Notes under the pieces: generated by a model | Seen by the model: the letters and a program-made list of their open reading frames with translations, nothing else | The model's database searches: none | Told to the model about the DNA's origin: nothing | Shown here: piece by piece, positions 11,636 to 22,340 of the stretch | Layout: the number at the start of each line of letters is the position of its first letter | How positions within the stretch are numbered: the first letter of the stretch is position 1 | Assembly: GCA_951812925.1 (NCBI GenBank) | Contig: OX638372.1 | Location: 6,448,001 to 6,512,000, forward strand | Origin: Calliopum simillimum | Taxonomy: Eukaryota; Arthropoda; Insecta; Diptera; Lauxaniidae | DNA length: 64,000 nucleotides | Direction: 5' to 3' | Program-made: the position numbers and the translations under genes

Positions 11636-11684
11636 ATGATGAAATTCAACTTTAATGATGAACGCTTGTTACACAAGTTTATAT
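11636..11684 (+). CDS. First coding exon of an unidentified secreted or membrane protein
   Basis: The exon opens with two consecutive ATGs. The second (11639) has A at -3 and is the likelier start. It encodes MMKFNFNDERLLHKFI plus one base and ends at a strong donor, ATAT|GTAAGT (11685). Joined to 11812-11874 across a 127-bp intron with a pyrimidine tract and TTTACAG acceptor, the frame stays open. The product is a charged n-region followed by a hydrophobic core (FIFFGILATSAA) and a small-residue region, which is a signal-peptide layout. An in-frame stop lies upstream at 11582. I do not recognise the gene. Support is the splice signals, frame continuity across the junction and the signal-peptide shape. 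The function, presumably extracellular or cell surface, is inference. Confidence 0.5.
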
Positions 11685-11811
11685 GTAAGTAATATTTCTA
11701 CATTTCTCATTTAATTACGAAATTTATAATATTTATGAGAATTTTCTACACACGGAGAGACTAAGTAAGTAGTAGAAAAACATAACTTTTGAATACAAAT
11801 TTTTTTTACAG

Positions 11812-11874
11812 TTTTCGGGATATTAGCAACATCGGCCGCTACTTTTAAAACACTTCATATCCCAGTGGAAGAAG
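11812..11874 (+). CDS. Second coding exon, completes the signal-peptide-like N terminus
   Basis: The acceptor TTTTTTTTACAG ends at 11811. The exon completes a Phe codon and reads FGILATSAATFKTLHIPVEE plus one base, ending at GAAG|GTAACC (11875). The donor is weaker than that of exon 1. If it is not used, the frame runs on for about 12 residues to a TGA. A cleavage site after SAA or nearby would leave the mature protein starting around TFKTLHIPVEE. The intron that follows is phase 1 and no later exon is visible, so it would exceed 52 kb and contain the two ratchet points at 22374 and 51518. The alternative is that this is a chance open frame with chance splice signals. Confidence 0.45.
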
Positions 11875-13744
11875 GTAACCGCTTCGAACTAACCAACATT
11901 TTCTGAATTCTTCATAATTTTGCGACTTAATGAATACCAGAATCGCCCAATGGTCAAAATTTGACCACAAATGTATTTAATAATTTTGTTACTTTTTGGA
12001 CAGTTTTAGTACTTTTTTTGCTATTTGGTTCGAAATAGAAAGCTCATTTATCATCTCTGTTACAATGGCAATTGTAAAACAGAAAGAAAACCAAAAACAT
12101 GAAGTCAGTGTCAGTCACCTTTTGGATTTTCCCTTTGTGCTGTATCCTCTTTTCAGCTTGTGTGTCACCGTGTATTTTGTCGTTGATAATATTGAAAATT
12201 TGCATTTAATTTTACCTAGCTTAATCGGAAAATATTAAAATAATTTTAACTTTGTGCAAATTTCCACACAAATACCTTTCTAATGGCGTATAGTTCAAAG
12301 TCGTACTCCATTTATAACATAGTACAAAAGGTAGGACAAATTTTGTCTTGCGTATTGATATATAGATTTTGGAACTTTTTTAACATTTTTCGATTTGACC
12401 AACATTTTGTGACTTTTGCAGTATTTTGGGTCTAGATTTACGAAAGAATTACCAATATATCCAAAATGCTAAATGGACTAATTATATCTTATGATTTCCA
12501 GCTGGGATACATATTTTCTGACAGTCTGTTCGATAAACATATACTAAGCTCAATATATGTACATATTTCTCACCCCATTACGTCACCAATTCAAAAAAAA
12601 AAAAAAAAAAAAATCCCTTGAAATTTGCAATTTCTTCGTTGTTTTATTTAGTTATAATTTTGACAGACAGTCGCACATTTTCGCTTAAAATATTTCTACT
12701 TGACACGAGAACTTTGCATAATGCTATACGTAACACGAACGCCCGACGACATCATTGAGTCATAATGTCAGTGAGTTGGTTGGTTCGTAGGTTGGTTGGT
12801 AGGTTGGTCAGTTCGACAATCAGCACATATTATAATAATAATTTTATTACTTCTTTTACATTTCATTTACACTGCGCACTTCAACCTTCTGCACTAACCT
12901 TTTTTCCGTTCTCATTTCTCAAAACACCTAACATTAGTTGTGAACATCATCAAATTTGCCCTCTAGCAAATTCTTTGTAGGGTGTTTTAATGTCGTTCGT
13001 CGGTATGAATATGTCGCACTGACTTTTTGTCTGTCTATCAGTCAGTCAGTCAGCAAATTTTTTTTCATTCTTCTTAACTACGATGTTTATTATTTTAGCG
13101 TTCAATATACATTTGTATATGTATCTACCTTAAATTTTTCATCTTTATCTTTTAATTCACATTCTTCTTTTTTCTTCTTTGACATCATTTCTTTATTGTT
13201 TTCAACATCGCCAACGTCGTCTTTGCTGTTAATTTTTTTCCCCGCTTACGTATTACATTTTGTATAACGATTAAAATTATGAGAAAATATATTACACGTA
13301 TCATGATCTACTTATATATATTTATACCTACTTGATTTAGGTAATACCATCGCGTCAAAACTTCACTTCTTGCTAGCTCGATTAGAAGTATCAAGCGGTC
13401 GATTGGCATTTTTGTTTACGTAAGCAGAAACAAATATATCACCCCTTTCGATAATTCAGTGGAAAGCAGTAAAAAATGTCATGAATCCAAGTGATGACAA
13501 AAAAATGTTGCCATCAATTCAACCCAGACTTTGCCACGTCTTTTTAAGAGTTTTCTAAATCCGGCACAAAAAGCTTCTTTTTTTTTGATCCAAAAATCAA
13601 TATTTTCTTGAAAACTGATAAGATAAATTCAGACTGTTCAAAAATATTTAATATGATTTTTTGGATAAGTTTTTTGGGCAGACAGAACTAATAATACAAA
13701 TTTATAATTTTTTTTTTTTAATAATACGTAGGGTGCCTTTTAAT
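11875..13744. other. Intronic AT-rich stretch
   Basis: Homopolymer A-run near 12592-12613 and GTCA/GGTT simple repeats near 12770-12810 and 13035-13052. No gene or clear transposon seen. Confidence 0.4.
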
Positions 13745-14299
13745 TTTCGAGAATATAGTATCGCTAGTGTTTTCCTATGACATTTTTTAGGGTATGTTTC
13801 TTTAGACGTCATGCGCTCCAACCATTTATCGAAGCACTGTCACCAGTCCGATTATGATACCTTTAAAAAATAAATATTAAACGCCTCAACCGCTTCTTCG
13901 GGTGATGTAAATCGTTGTCCACGCATCTGATCTTTGGTTTATCAAATTTCAAGAATTCTTGGAAACAAAAATAAATCATTGGGTTCGAAATCGGGACTAC
14001 AAGGCGAATGGCCCATCAATTCGATCTTTTGAGTAATCAAATATTTCAACAGATGTGTGAGAACTTGCCTTGCTGTGGTAGAAAATGATTTGTCGTTTTG
14101 ATTGGTTTCTTTCAATTGAAAAGTTCTGGCAAACAAATGGCCGTTTACCACGCTGAAATAACGGTTTTTTTTTTTCAAGAGCGAAAGTAGCCATGCAGAA
14201 ACACGCCATTATTTGCTTTGCAACGTTCCGAACTAGCACAACTTTTGTTTGATTTTCCTTCGAATGGAAAGATCCAAACCATATTTGTATTATGTACAT
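13745..14299 (-). pseudogene. mariner-type transposase relic
   Basis: Read on the minus strand in two frames. About 14299-14000 gives IWFGSFHSKENQTKVV, then KQIMACFCMATFAL and RQIIFYHSKASSHTS, where the family has HHDNASSHTS. The second catalytic Asp is therefore replaced here. The other frame (14178-13942) gives LLKYLITQKIELMGHSPCSPDFEPNDLFLFP with the third Asp, and downstream (about 13925-13760) MRGQRFTSPEEAVEAF and DKWLERM. This is the catalytic core and C terminus of a mariner transposase of the DD34D type. The N-terminal half is absent, and several frame breaks and a lost catalytic residue make it inactive. Terminal repeats could not be identified. Confidence 0.75.
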
Positions 14300-15569
14300 A
14301 TTTCGAAATCAAAACAAAATATATACATTTTTTTTCCATTGCCCGTACCAACTGGCGCCACTACACTTGTCACACCGGCCCCCGTAAATTTTTTGTCCGC
14401 CAGCCTGTTCGGGACTGAATAAAAGTTAAATACAAATTATTTTTATGAAAATTCTCAACCCTGTGCCCTACCGTAACGTATCGCACATATAAAAATATTT
14501 CAGATTGATGGCACTACCTACTATTCATTGTTATCGTACCTTCCGGAAGAGGAAGAACGACAAGACCGCAATGCGAGGGTATGTCCGTCCGACCGTTCGA
14601 TCGAGCACCGAATTATTGCCGCTGTAGCTGTACGTACACTGTTGAGAGAAGAAACGAAAAAAAAAAGCGCAACGAAGACGATGCGATGGGTTGACCGAAT
14701 AAACGGTAGCATCGACATCGTGGCGAACTCAATAATGCTGTTGCTTTTGTTGTTGCTTCGTCGTCTTCTTCTTCTTTTTGTGTTATTTGCTTCTTTTTTT
14801 CTGTTTTGTTTGAGAGTTTGTGTGTTGCGTTGTGTATTTTTGTTTTTATTTTATTTTCGACTACATTTATTTAATGTTTTGTCACTTGAGAGCGCGAGAG
14901 GTCTTCTGTGTTCGTTCGTACGAACTGGAGAAGAGTGCAAAATCTAAAGAAATTCTGGAACAACAAAGTTTGAACATCTGAAATTGTTGTGTTGTGTTAC
15001 ACAAAATTGAATTTGAATTAATGTACAACAAATAAATGAAAAGTAGTTTCACAGTGATGAAGTGATAAAGTGCCCAACTAAAGCAGATGTGAAAAATGTG
15101 AAAAAGTGAAAAATTATAAAACAATACCTTTGTGAATAAAATAAAATTTTTAATTGATATGTGAAATATAATCAACTTATCCAGTGAAATAAGGCAAAAA
15201 TTAATATTTAATTTGTTTATTTAAGAAATTTTGTAAATCATTTGGAATTAAGTGCTAATTTGTGGCTGATTTAGTCATTCAAATGAAAATTTTGTGCCAA
15301 ACTAATAAAAATAATTTAATTAATTTTAATTAACTCGAAAATTCCATGAAACATCTTTTAATTACTCAAAGTGTTAAATTTATCAACTTTTTCGCTAAAT
15401 GAAAAATACATAAAATCTGTCGTGCCAATACAAAAAGCATAAACATACGCACCTAAACACATATTATTTGCTATAGTTTTTTTAGCGTTTGTCAAATGAT
15501 AATATTTATCGTTTTTTATGGCATTTGATATTTCAATTTTAATTTTATTTGTTGCATAAACAAATTGCA
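14300..15569. other. Stretch with 5'-leader-like composition upstream of the Q/N-rich segment
   Basis: Contains a TTCGTTCGTACGAA palindrome (14911-14924) and GAGAG motifs near 14888-14900. About 250 bp of GTGAAA-rich text follow at 14950-15200, the kind of composition seen in fly 5' UTRs. The 139-residue frame at 14528 is dominated by Leu/Phe codons from GTT/CTT runs and I do not accept it. Confidence 0.3.
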
Positions 15570-15746
15570 ATGCAAAACTGGCAACAAACTGCCTACCATC
15601 ATCAGCAGCAGCAACATTTACACATTGGCAACAGTGTTGCAGTAGCTGCTGGCAACAACAATGTAAATAGTAATAGCAGCAACAACAATAATAGCAACGA
15701 TAATAATAATGCTGGAATTTATTACTTATTTTATAAAGATATTTAT
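15570..15746 (+). CDS. Possible Q/N-rich coding exon with splice donor
   Basis: From the ATG at 15570 a 59-codon frame reads MQNWQQTAYHHQQQQHLHIG, then an Ala/Val/Gly segment and an Asn/Ser-rich run, ending at TTTAT|GTGAGT, a good donor. Such Q/N-rich N termini are common in fly regulatory proteins. Against it: CAA/CAG/AAT repeats are also frequent in non-coding DNA here, and the last ten residues look like translated AT-rich sequence. The frame ends in phase 0, whereas the signal-peptide exons end in phase 1. The two cannot be alternative first exons of the same downstream frame without further exons. Confidence 0.25.
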
Positions 15747-16919
15747 GTGAGTTTTTTACTTTTAAATAAATTAAAATATATACATATATAAATTGCAAGA
15801 AAAATCCAATCTAAGGGATTTTCATCCAACGTCATTCGCACGAGCTCTATTATATGTACAAACCACTCGCTCGCTTATGTACCTACATATCGCTCTCACC
15901 TTTACCAACTACTGTTGTGCCACCAGCTGTCAGTAATTTTCCATATTTTCTATTGCTTCTCCTTCTCCTCTACTCTAAAACTTTTTTCTTTTTTAAATAA
16001 AATGCATTGACGTTGACTTTCTTTTATTTTTGAATTTTGTATTTTTGTAATTCTATTTCTTTATTGTGGGTTGCGTTTGCCTTGTTTACACTGTCATACA
16101 AAATAATACATGCAAATCAAATACAAATATAGACATCTCTTACTTACACTAATGCTGCGATACGTGCATTTTTACACGCCGTGTCGTCTGTCCACTCCAG
16201 TGTTGTTCGTTCATACATTCGACATTCATATTCGCTCGCATTCGCTTGTCAATGCTCTTCACATTGCTATTTGCTTCTCTGCTCCTGCTCAGCTGTATTG
16301 ACAGCTGATTTATTTTGAATTGAGGAATTTTATTTAACCCGTCGCCGTTGGGTAATGGTAGGTGGGTCTGACAGGCTTCAATTGATTTTTGTCATAATAT
16401 TATAGTCATGAAGCTGGCAAATTAAGTATAATGTATGTATGTATGTATGTATTCTCCTTTAACTCCTAGGAGGAGCATAGGGCCAAGTATAATGGAGGTT
16501 TCTAATTCACCCATTCAAGTTAGAAAACTGAATTTTTGCACAGATCCTTACTTTAAAATTCTGATTACTTGGAAGTGTCGTGTTCCCTTGTCAAGATATT
16601 AGAGGTCAAAGGTCACAAAACAGTTTTTTGCAAATATTTCGTTTACGCTTAATTTACAGAAAAATTTCCTATGGCAACTTTGTAGCTCTAAAAATTTACT
16701 ACAAAAAAGATTACCAAGTTTTTGTTCATACGACTTATAGTTTAGAAGATATCCGAATTCAAACTTAGTCTAGCTTGCATTTCCATTGCAGAGTATACTT
16801 CGGCCTATGATCATGTTGTAAAAGTTTGTCTCTTGTATTTTTATGCTCAGGGCAGTCGAGAGAACAATTATACTTAACGGCAGACACGATGAAATGATTT
16901 AATATTTTGATTTTTTTTT
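15747..16919. other. Intronic stretch without gene
   Basis: A GTAT microsatellite lies at about 16433-16452, followed by a small hairpin (CTCCT...AGGAG, 16454-16474). I see no coding or mobile element signal. Confidence 0.4.
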
Positions 16920-19503
16920 TTTTAATTATAGTTCTTTTTTCGCGAGCAATATTGGAATAGCTGTAATGGGTTTTATTACTCCTTATCTTTACAAAAAAAG
17001 TAGTTCACCTGACGATAAAATCACATACTAATTTCTTTATGTCATAAAAATTAAGAAAAATATTAAAAATATTATTACAAGTTTCGACATTAAAAAGCTT
17101 CCAAAAAAGCGACCCAAAATCGTATTTAAATGGTAGACTTGCTTTTAAATGCCACAACGTGTATGAAAAATATGTAACTATTTTCTAAAGGTTTCAACAT
17201 TTATCTATAGAACATAATCACAACATGGCGTATGAGTAACATTCAACTAATATGGGAAAATAAAGTTTCTTATTACTAGTGTCGGACCGAAGGTCAGTTT
17301 TTGGCCGAAGCCGTAGCCGATTAATTGGTTTTTTTATAACCTTCGGCCGTAGCCGAAGCCGAAGGGTATATTCAATCTGTAGCATTTTAGGCATTATCAG
17401 GCCAAATATAACACACTTAGCGCCGATTTTGCATTGTTGAGATAAGCCTTAACGGGAATGGATCTTGAGAAGTGGTCCCTTTGTAAGATATTAAGTGCAA
17501 AAGGTTTTTGCAAAATGTTTTCCCTTATTTGATCCACGATTTTTTTGCTCAGAAAATTTGCATAAGTTATTTTCGAACAAATTATATTCTATTTAAAGGT
17601 ATTCTCTTGACCTTCAGCACTCGATTTCTCAGGAAGGCACAACTTCTCAATGTATGACTAGAACAAAAGATCAAACCTACTATCGGAAGACCAAAAAACT
17701 GATTTACTCGACCTTTTGTATCCGATATCTCACGAAGGCACCACCTCTCTTAAATAAAGCGGCCATTTATCATCCGACTTTGTTCTGCAAGGGCTCGAAA
17801 TGTTTGTAATGAAATATTTAACTGACAAAAAATAATTAAAAAAGAACTCTTTCATTTTTCGGTCCAGAAAAATTCTTTGTATGTTATTGAGAGATACCCT
17901 TATTTTGATGGCTTATAACTCGGAAAGTAGGAATAGAATTAAAAATGTAGAGCGTTAAGAGTGATCTTACCTATCCAAATGCAATAACAAAATTAAATTC
18001 TGCCATTTACTGTTTTTGTTACATAGCCCAAAGTATATCTCAAGACAATGATTTTTGCACTTTTGAGCAAGGATAACTCAGGATTCTGACATAATTGAAA
18101 AAAACAAAGTTCAGATTCGTAATTAGAAAGTCCAATCCACCATAAACGGCCATCATTTTGTTTAAAATTTTTATTTTTTTAATCAACAAGTTGCTTTTTG
18201 CTTGAAGTTACAAACATTCGGCTTCGGCCAAACATTCGGCTTATTTTTGGCCGAAGGCCGAATGTGAGGCCGAAGGTGGCCGAAGCCGTAGCCGAAGCCG
18301 TAGCCGAAGCCGATTAATCGGTCGGACTCTACTTATTACCAACCAAATACATGGCAGATAATTTTTAATATATGAGTAAATCTCCGAAAAATGTACCAAA
18401 ACATGCCTATTTTTGTCCACACCTATTTTTGTAGTTTTTTATTACTTGAAGGTATAGAATATGATGACTTTAACTTCTGGAACATTTTTAGAAAATGAAC
18501 ACAAACATTCAGGGTTTCCGTATGTTTTTTTAAAGTTTCGCTTGAGGATATATATAAAAAATTAAAATAAAATTTTAGTCTCAAATCGCTTAAATAAACT
18601 TTTGATAAATCCAACATAAATTTTTAGGGTTGCCATCTGGTTATTTTCGAAAATCTTACATAATTCTTACTTTTTTTGACTAAATTGAAATTTTCGGTTT
18701 CAAAAATACTCAGATAAACTTTTTTTTAAATTTTACAAAACTTTCGGTGCTGCCACCCGGTTTTTTTTTACTAGCGTTCCTGAAACCAAAAATTTCAATT
18801 TAGTCAAAAAAAAGTAAGAAATATTTAAGATTTTCGAAAGTAACTAAGTGGCAATCCTAAAAATTTATGTTGGATTTATCAAAAGTTTATTTAAGCGATT
18901 TGAGACTAAAATTTTATTTTAATTTTTTATATATATTCTCAAGCGAAACTTTAAAAAAACATACCGAAACCCTGAAAGTTTGTGTTCATTTTCTAAAAAT
19001 GTTCCAGAAGTTAAAGTCATCATATTTATACCTTCAAGTAATAGAAAACTACAAAAATAGGTGTGGACAAAAATAGGCATGTTTTGGTACATTTTTCGGA
19101 GATTTACTCATATATTAAAAATTATCTGCCATGTATTTGGTTGGTAATAAGAAACTTTATTTTCCCATATTAGTTGAATGTTACTCATACGCCATGTTGT
19201 GATTATGTTCTATAGATAAATGTTGAAACCTTTAGAAAATAGTTACATATTTTTCATACACGTTGTGGCATTTAAAAGCAAGTCTACCATTTAAATACGA
19301 TTTTGGGTCGCTTTTTTGGAAGCTTTTTAATGTCGAAACTTGTAATAATATTTTTAATATTTTTCTTAATTTTTATGACATAAAGAAATTAGTATGTGAT
19401 TTTATCGTCAGGTGAACTACTTTTTTTGTGAAGATAAGGAGTAATAAAACCCATTACAGCTATTCCGATATTGCTCGCGAAAAAAGAACTATAGTTAAAA
19501 AAA
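16920..19503. mobile_element. Large palindromic (foldback-like) element carrying a nested insertion
   Basis: The left arm is 16920-17278 plus 18340-18703. The right arm 18780-19503 is its reverse complement. After removal of the nested element the arms are 723 and 724 bp, with a loop of about 76 bp. Landmarks include AGTTCTTTTTTCGCGAGCAA in the left arm near 16929 and its complement near 19489, and ATGGCGTATGAGTAACATTC near 17226 against its complement near 19171-19190. No coding frame. A third, diverged partial copy of the inner arm follows at 19514-19620. Confidence 0.8.
17279..18331. mobile_element. hAT-like non-autonomous element with perfect 8-bp target duplication
   Basis: The ends are TAGTGTCGGACCGA (17279) and the complement of TAGAGTCCGACCGA (ending 18331). 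Both match the TAGNG start of hAT terminal repeats. CTTATTAC flanks both sides (17271-17278 and 18332-18339). The empty site is preserved in the opposite arm of the host palindrome as the single sequence CTTATTACCAACC (in reverse complement near 19143), which confirms the insertion and its boundaries. The interior (1,053 bp in all) has no transposase. Both subterminal regions carry repeats of GCCGAAGCCGTAGCCGAAG. Confidence 0.9.
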
Positions 19504-19513
19504 AAAAAAAAAC

Positions 19514-19620
19514 CCTAAAAATTTATGTAGCATTTGTAAAAAGTTTATTTAAGTGTTTTAAGACTAAATTTTATTTTTTTATTTTTTAAATAAATAGTTT
19601 AAGCAAAACTTACAAAAAAA
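19514..19620 (+). repeat. Diverged partial copy of the palindrome's inner arm
   Basis: ACCCTAAAAATTTATGTAGC and the following AAGTTTATTTAAGTG parallel 18854-18960 in the right arm of the adjacent palindrome, with many substitutions. It may be a separate, older member of the family. Confidence 0.55.
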
Positions 19621-20144
19621 GCCATGCAGAAGGTTCCTAAACGGAGATTGTTGAAATGTTGCAAAAAAACTACGGAGAATGACGAAATATTGCAAAAACA
19701 GTAATATCACAATGAAAATAGCAATTTTTTTTGAACAGTTCAAACTGGTGGATAGCCCCCGTAATTATTCATTGTTTTACTTATATAAAGATAAAATAAT
19801 ATGTTTAGCTATATAAAAAAATCTTACGCGGAGAATGATGCACACTTGCGTTCTTTACAAAATTTTTAAATTAAAAAAAATAAAAAAACAAAACTGACTG
19901 AGCTGAAAATATACTGAATCTTCTCTTTCTCTTCACTTTCAGTTCTCTGTTTACTCATTATTTAATAAATTTACAGTTAGAATAAGAAAAACTGAGCGAA
20001 GATAGTCTGAATTGAGGGACCAACTTCTATGGTTGTCAATTCTATATAAAAAAAAATTTTCGAAGAGTTAACACAGAAAAATAGTAGCTGAAATATATAC
20101 GCAAACAATGTGGTATAAGTTTTTTTTTTTTGAAAAATAACGTA
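19621..20144. other. AT-rich spacer
   Basis: No gene or recognisable repeat between the palindrome family and the mariner. It ends in the TA target dinucleotide at 20143-20144. Confidence 0.4.
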
Positions 20145-21011
20145 TTGGGTGTACAACTTAAAAACCGGAATTTGACGGTGGATGTCCATACTAACAAATA
20201 TCGTGAAAGCTCGAACTTTGTATATATGTCATTTTGAAGGTACATTTGACAGCTGTCAAAATCAGTCAACAAAACAATTTTATCTTGTGTGCATCATTAT
20301 TATTTTTCACGATGAATAATCTCGAAAATTGGAGAAAAAGACAGCATTTGCGGGGGGTTCTAGTGGGTAATTTTTTTGCAAAGAAAACAGCTGCCGAAAG
20401 TCATCGCATTCTTGTAGAAGTTTATGGGGACTATGCTCCAGCTGAATCAAGCTGTCGTGAGTGGTTTAAAAGTGGTTATTTTGATGTCGAAGATAAAGAA
20501 CGTCCTGGTCAGGACCAGCTAGATGTGATCCATTATGAGCTGTTGCCAGGTGGCCAAACCATTAATGCTCAATTGAAGCAGAAAATCCAGGCAGAGCGGC
20601 CAACGTCTGCGACCAGACATGAGTCAATCATTTTCCACCACGATAACGCTCGGCCACATATTGCTGCCCCAGTCAAAAATTACCTGGAAAACAACGGATG
20701 GGAAATTTTGGCTCACCCGCTTTATAGCCCAGACCTTGCAGCATCAGACTACCATTTGTTCCGATCGATGCAGAATGCCCTATCAGGCATACGCTTCACT
20801 TAAGTTCAAGATATCGAAAATTGGTTCGATTCATTTTTGGCCGCCAAGCCGGCGCAATTTTTTTGGGATGGAATTCATAAATTGCCTGAAAGATGGGGAA
20901 ATGTTGTAGCTTCCAATGGACAATACTTTGAATAAAATATATTGTAACATTTTTCCACAATAAAGCATCAAATTTCGCTAAAAAATTCCGGTTTTTAAGT
21001 TGTACACCCAA
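20145..21011 (+). mobile_element. mariner element, internally deleted, complete ends
   Basis: Both ends carry an identical 29-bp inverted repeat beginning TTGGGTGTACAACTTAAAAA, and both are flanked by TA (20143-20144 and 21012-21013). The length of 867 bp is about 400 bp shorter than a standard mariner; the loss lies inside the transposase gene. Perfect terminal repeats suggest fairly recent movement, presumably driven by transposase made elsewhere. Confidence 0.95.
20312..20935 (+). pseudogene. mariner transposase with in-frame internal deletion and one nonsense codon
   Basis: Mariner transposase performs cut-and-paste movement into TA sites. From the ATG at 20312 the frame encodes the N-terminal DNA-binding region (MNNLENWRKRQHLRG; FFAKKTAAESHRILVEVYGD; SSCREWFKSGYFDVEDKERPGQ). 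It then passes without frame change into the catalytic core: IHYELLPGGQTINAQ, FHHDNARPHIA with the second Asp, and LYSPDLAASDYHLF with the third Asp, 34 residues on (DD34D spacing). The linker and the first catalytic Asp are missing. A TAA at 20801-20803 interrupts the C terminus, but the same frame resumes (DSFLAAKPAQFFWDGIHKLP) to the natural stop at 20933-20935. The frame also extends upstream to 20234 without extra homology. It cannot be catalytic; a 164-residue DNA-binding product is conceivable. Confidence 0.9.
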
Positions 21012-21127
21012 TAATATGCGGAACGGGAAAATTAAGTGCATTTAGAAGCGGTGAAGGGATACGACGGAGAATGACGTTTTAACACTTTATGTTATAATTT
21101 TATAGTAAAATATTAAAAGTAACTTTT

Positions 21128-22060
21128 TATACCCTACACCCAGGGTATATTCACTTTGTCCTTCCGTTTGTAACGCAGAAAAGGAGGCGTGGCAGATGTG
21201 GAAAAGTATATATATTCTTGATCAGCGTCACCTCCTGAGTCGATATAGCCATGTCCGTCTGTCTGGCTGGCTGGCTGGGTGTGTGTGGAAATACATTTTT
21301 TGGGAAAACTGAGCAACATAATTCAATGAAATTTGGTATTCTGCCTCCGTCGTAAAAGTTAGCTTGGGGAATTGGAAATGAGCAAAATCGGTCAATGGAC
21401 ACGCCTACCGCCCATACAAAAAATACATTCAAAATGCAATAATAACACCATTATTCGCAATAACAGAAGCAAAATACAGATAGATACTAGAGAGAGTAAA
21501 TATAAGCTCTGAGCAAAAACTAGGCGAATTCGGACTAGAGGGCGTGGCACCTCGCATATAAACAAAAGTTTCAAAATGTTATACGGAAAGCGTTTTTTGA
21601 GATAACCCAACCAAATTACACTCAAACACTCGGATCTATAAATGCATGCTATACGCAAGATCTAGATAAACTCGGACAAGAGGGCGTGGCACCTCCCATA
21701 TAAGCAAATGTTGTGTTTTTTGAGATAATCCAACCAAATTTCACTCAAACACGAAGAACATTAATTGTAAACTCTGAGCTTACAGTAGGCAAAGTAGGAT
21801 TAGAGGGCGTGGCACCTCCCATATAAGCGAAAGTTTCAAAATGCTATACTGAAAGAATTTTTAAAGAAAACCTAACCGAATTTTACTCAAACACTGAGAA
21901 CAGTAAATGCAAGCTCTACGCAAAATCAAGGTAAGCTCGGAGGTGAAGGCGTGGCACTTCCTATATAAGCAATTTGTTCTTATACTCTCCTAATAATATA
22001 CTTGAAATGCAGTGTAGGGTATTTTGTTTTTGGCCAGGCCAAAGATACCACCCTTACTAG
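21128..22060 (+). mobile_element. DINE-1/DINE-TR1-type non-autonomous Helitron, near complete
   Basis: The order of parts fits DINE elements. A 5' block starts with a self-complementary ATACCCTACACCCAGGGTAT. The conserved phrase TATATATTCTTGATCAGCGT and GAGTCGATATAGCCATGTCC lead into a GTCT/GGCT microsatellite (about 21248-21278). Four central tandem repeats follow, with heads GGCGTGGCAC at about 21541, 21682, 21805 and 21948 (period about 142 bp; one unit 18 bp shorter). The 3' hairpin TTTGGCCAGGCCAAA is at 22029-22043, and the terminal CTAG before T at 22057-22060 agrees with Helitron CTRR ends. There is no Rep/helicase gene. Family membership rests on this architecture and on remembered DINE features, not a search. 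Confidence 0.8.
21541..21989 (+). repeat. Central tandem repeats of the DINE Helitron (4 units, ~142 bp)
   Basis: The unit starts GGGCGTGGCACCTCCCATAT and continues through AGTTTCAAAATG, TTTTTTGAGATAA and ACTCAAACACTCAG. Spacings between heads are 141, 123 and 143 bp. The head is the best conserved part, as known for DINE-TR1 repeats. Confidence 0.85.
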
Positions 22061-22340
22061 TTTTAAAGCAATTCGCATTGAAGCTCTGGTTAAGTATCAG
22101 TTTTAAATAGTAAAAATATCGAATTTTAAATTTTAACATGGGCTTGAGCCCCGGGACATTGAATGGTACATTTTTTGGAGCATCACCCATTTGTACTTTA
22201 ATATTGTCTTTCAAAAATAAAAAGTGATTGAATCAATTAACTTTTGGCCTGACGAGGGTGTTTAGTCGTACAAAGAACACCTTTATTATGTTTTTCATAT
22301 ACATATCTATCTATGCAACTTATATTATGTTTTGCATAGT
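22061..22340. other. Spacer between the Helitron and the ratchet point
   Basis: No gene. A phrase near 22262-22275 (TTAGTCGTACAAAG) recurs after the Helitron fragment at 40.97 kb (TTAGTCGTAAAAAA), so more of the repeat may extend beyond the CTAG end. Confidence 0.35.

Noticed and set aside
14528..14947. 139-residue frame with a long hydrophobic run
   Set aside because: The leucine/phenylalanine run comes from GTT/CTT microsatellite; no conserved domain and no splice support.
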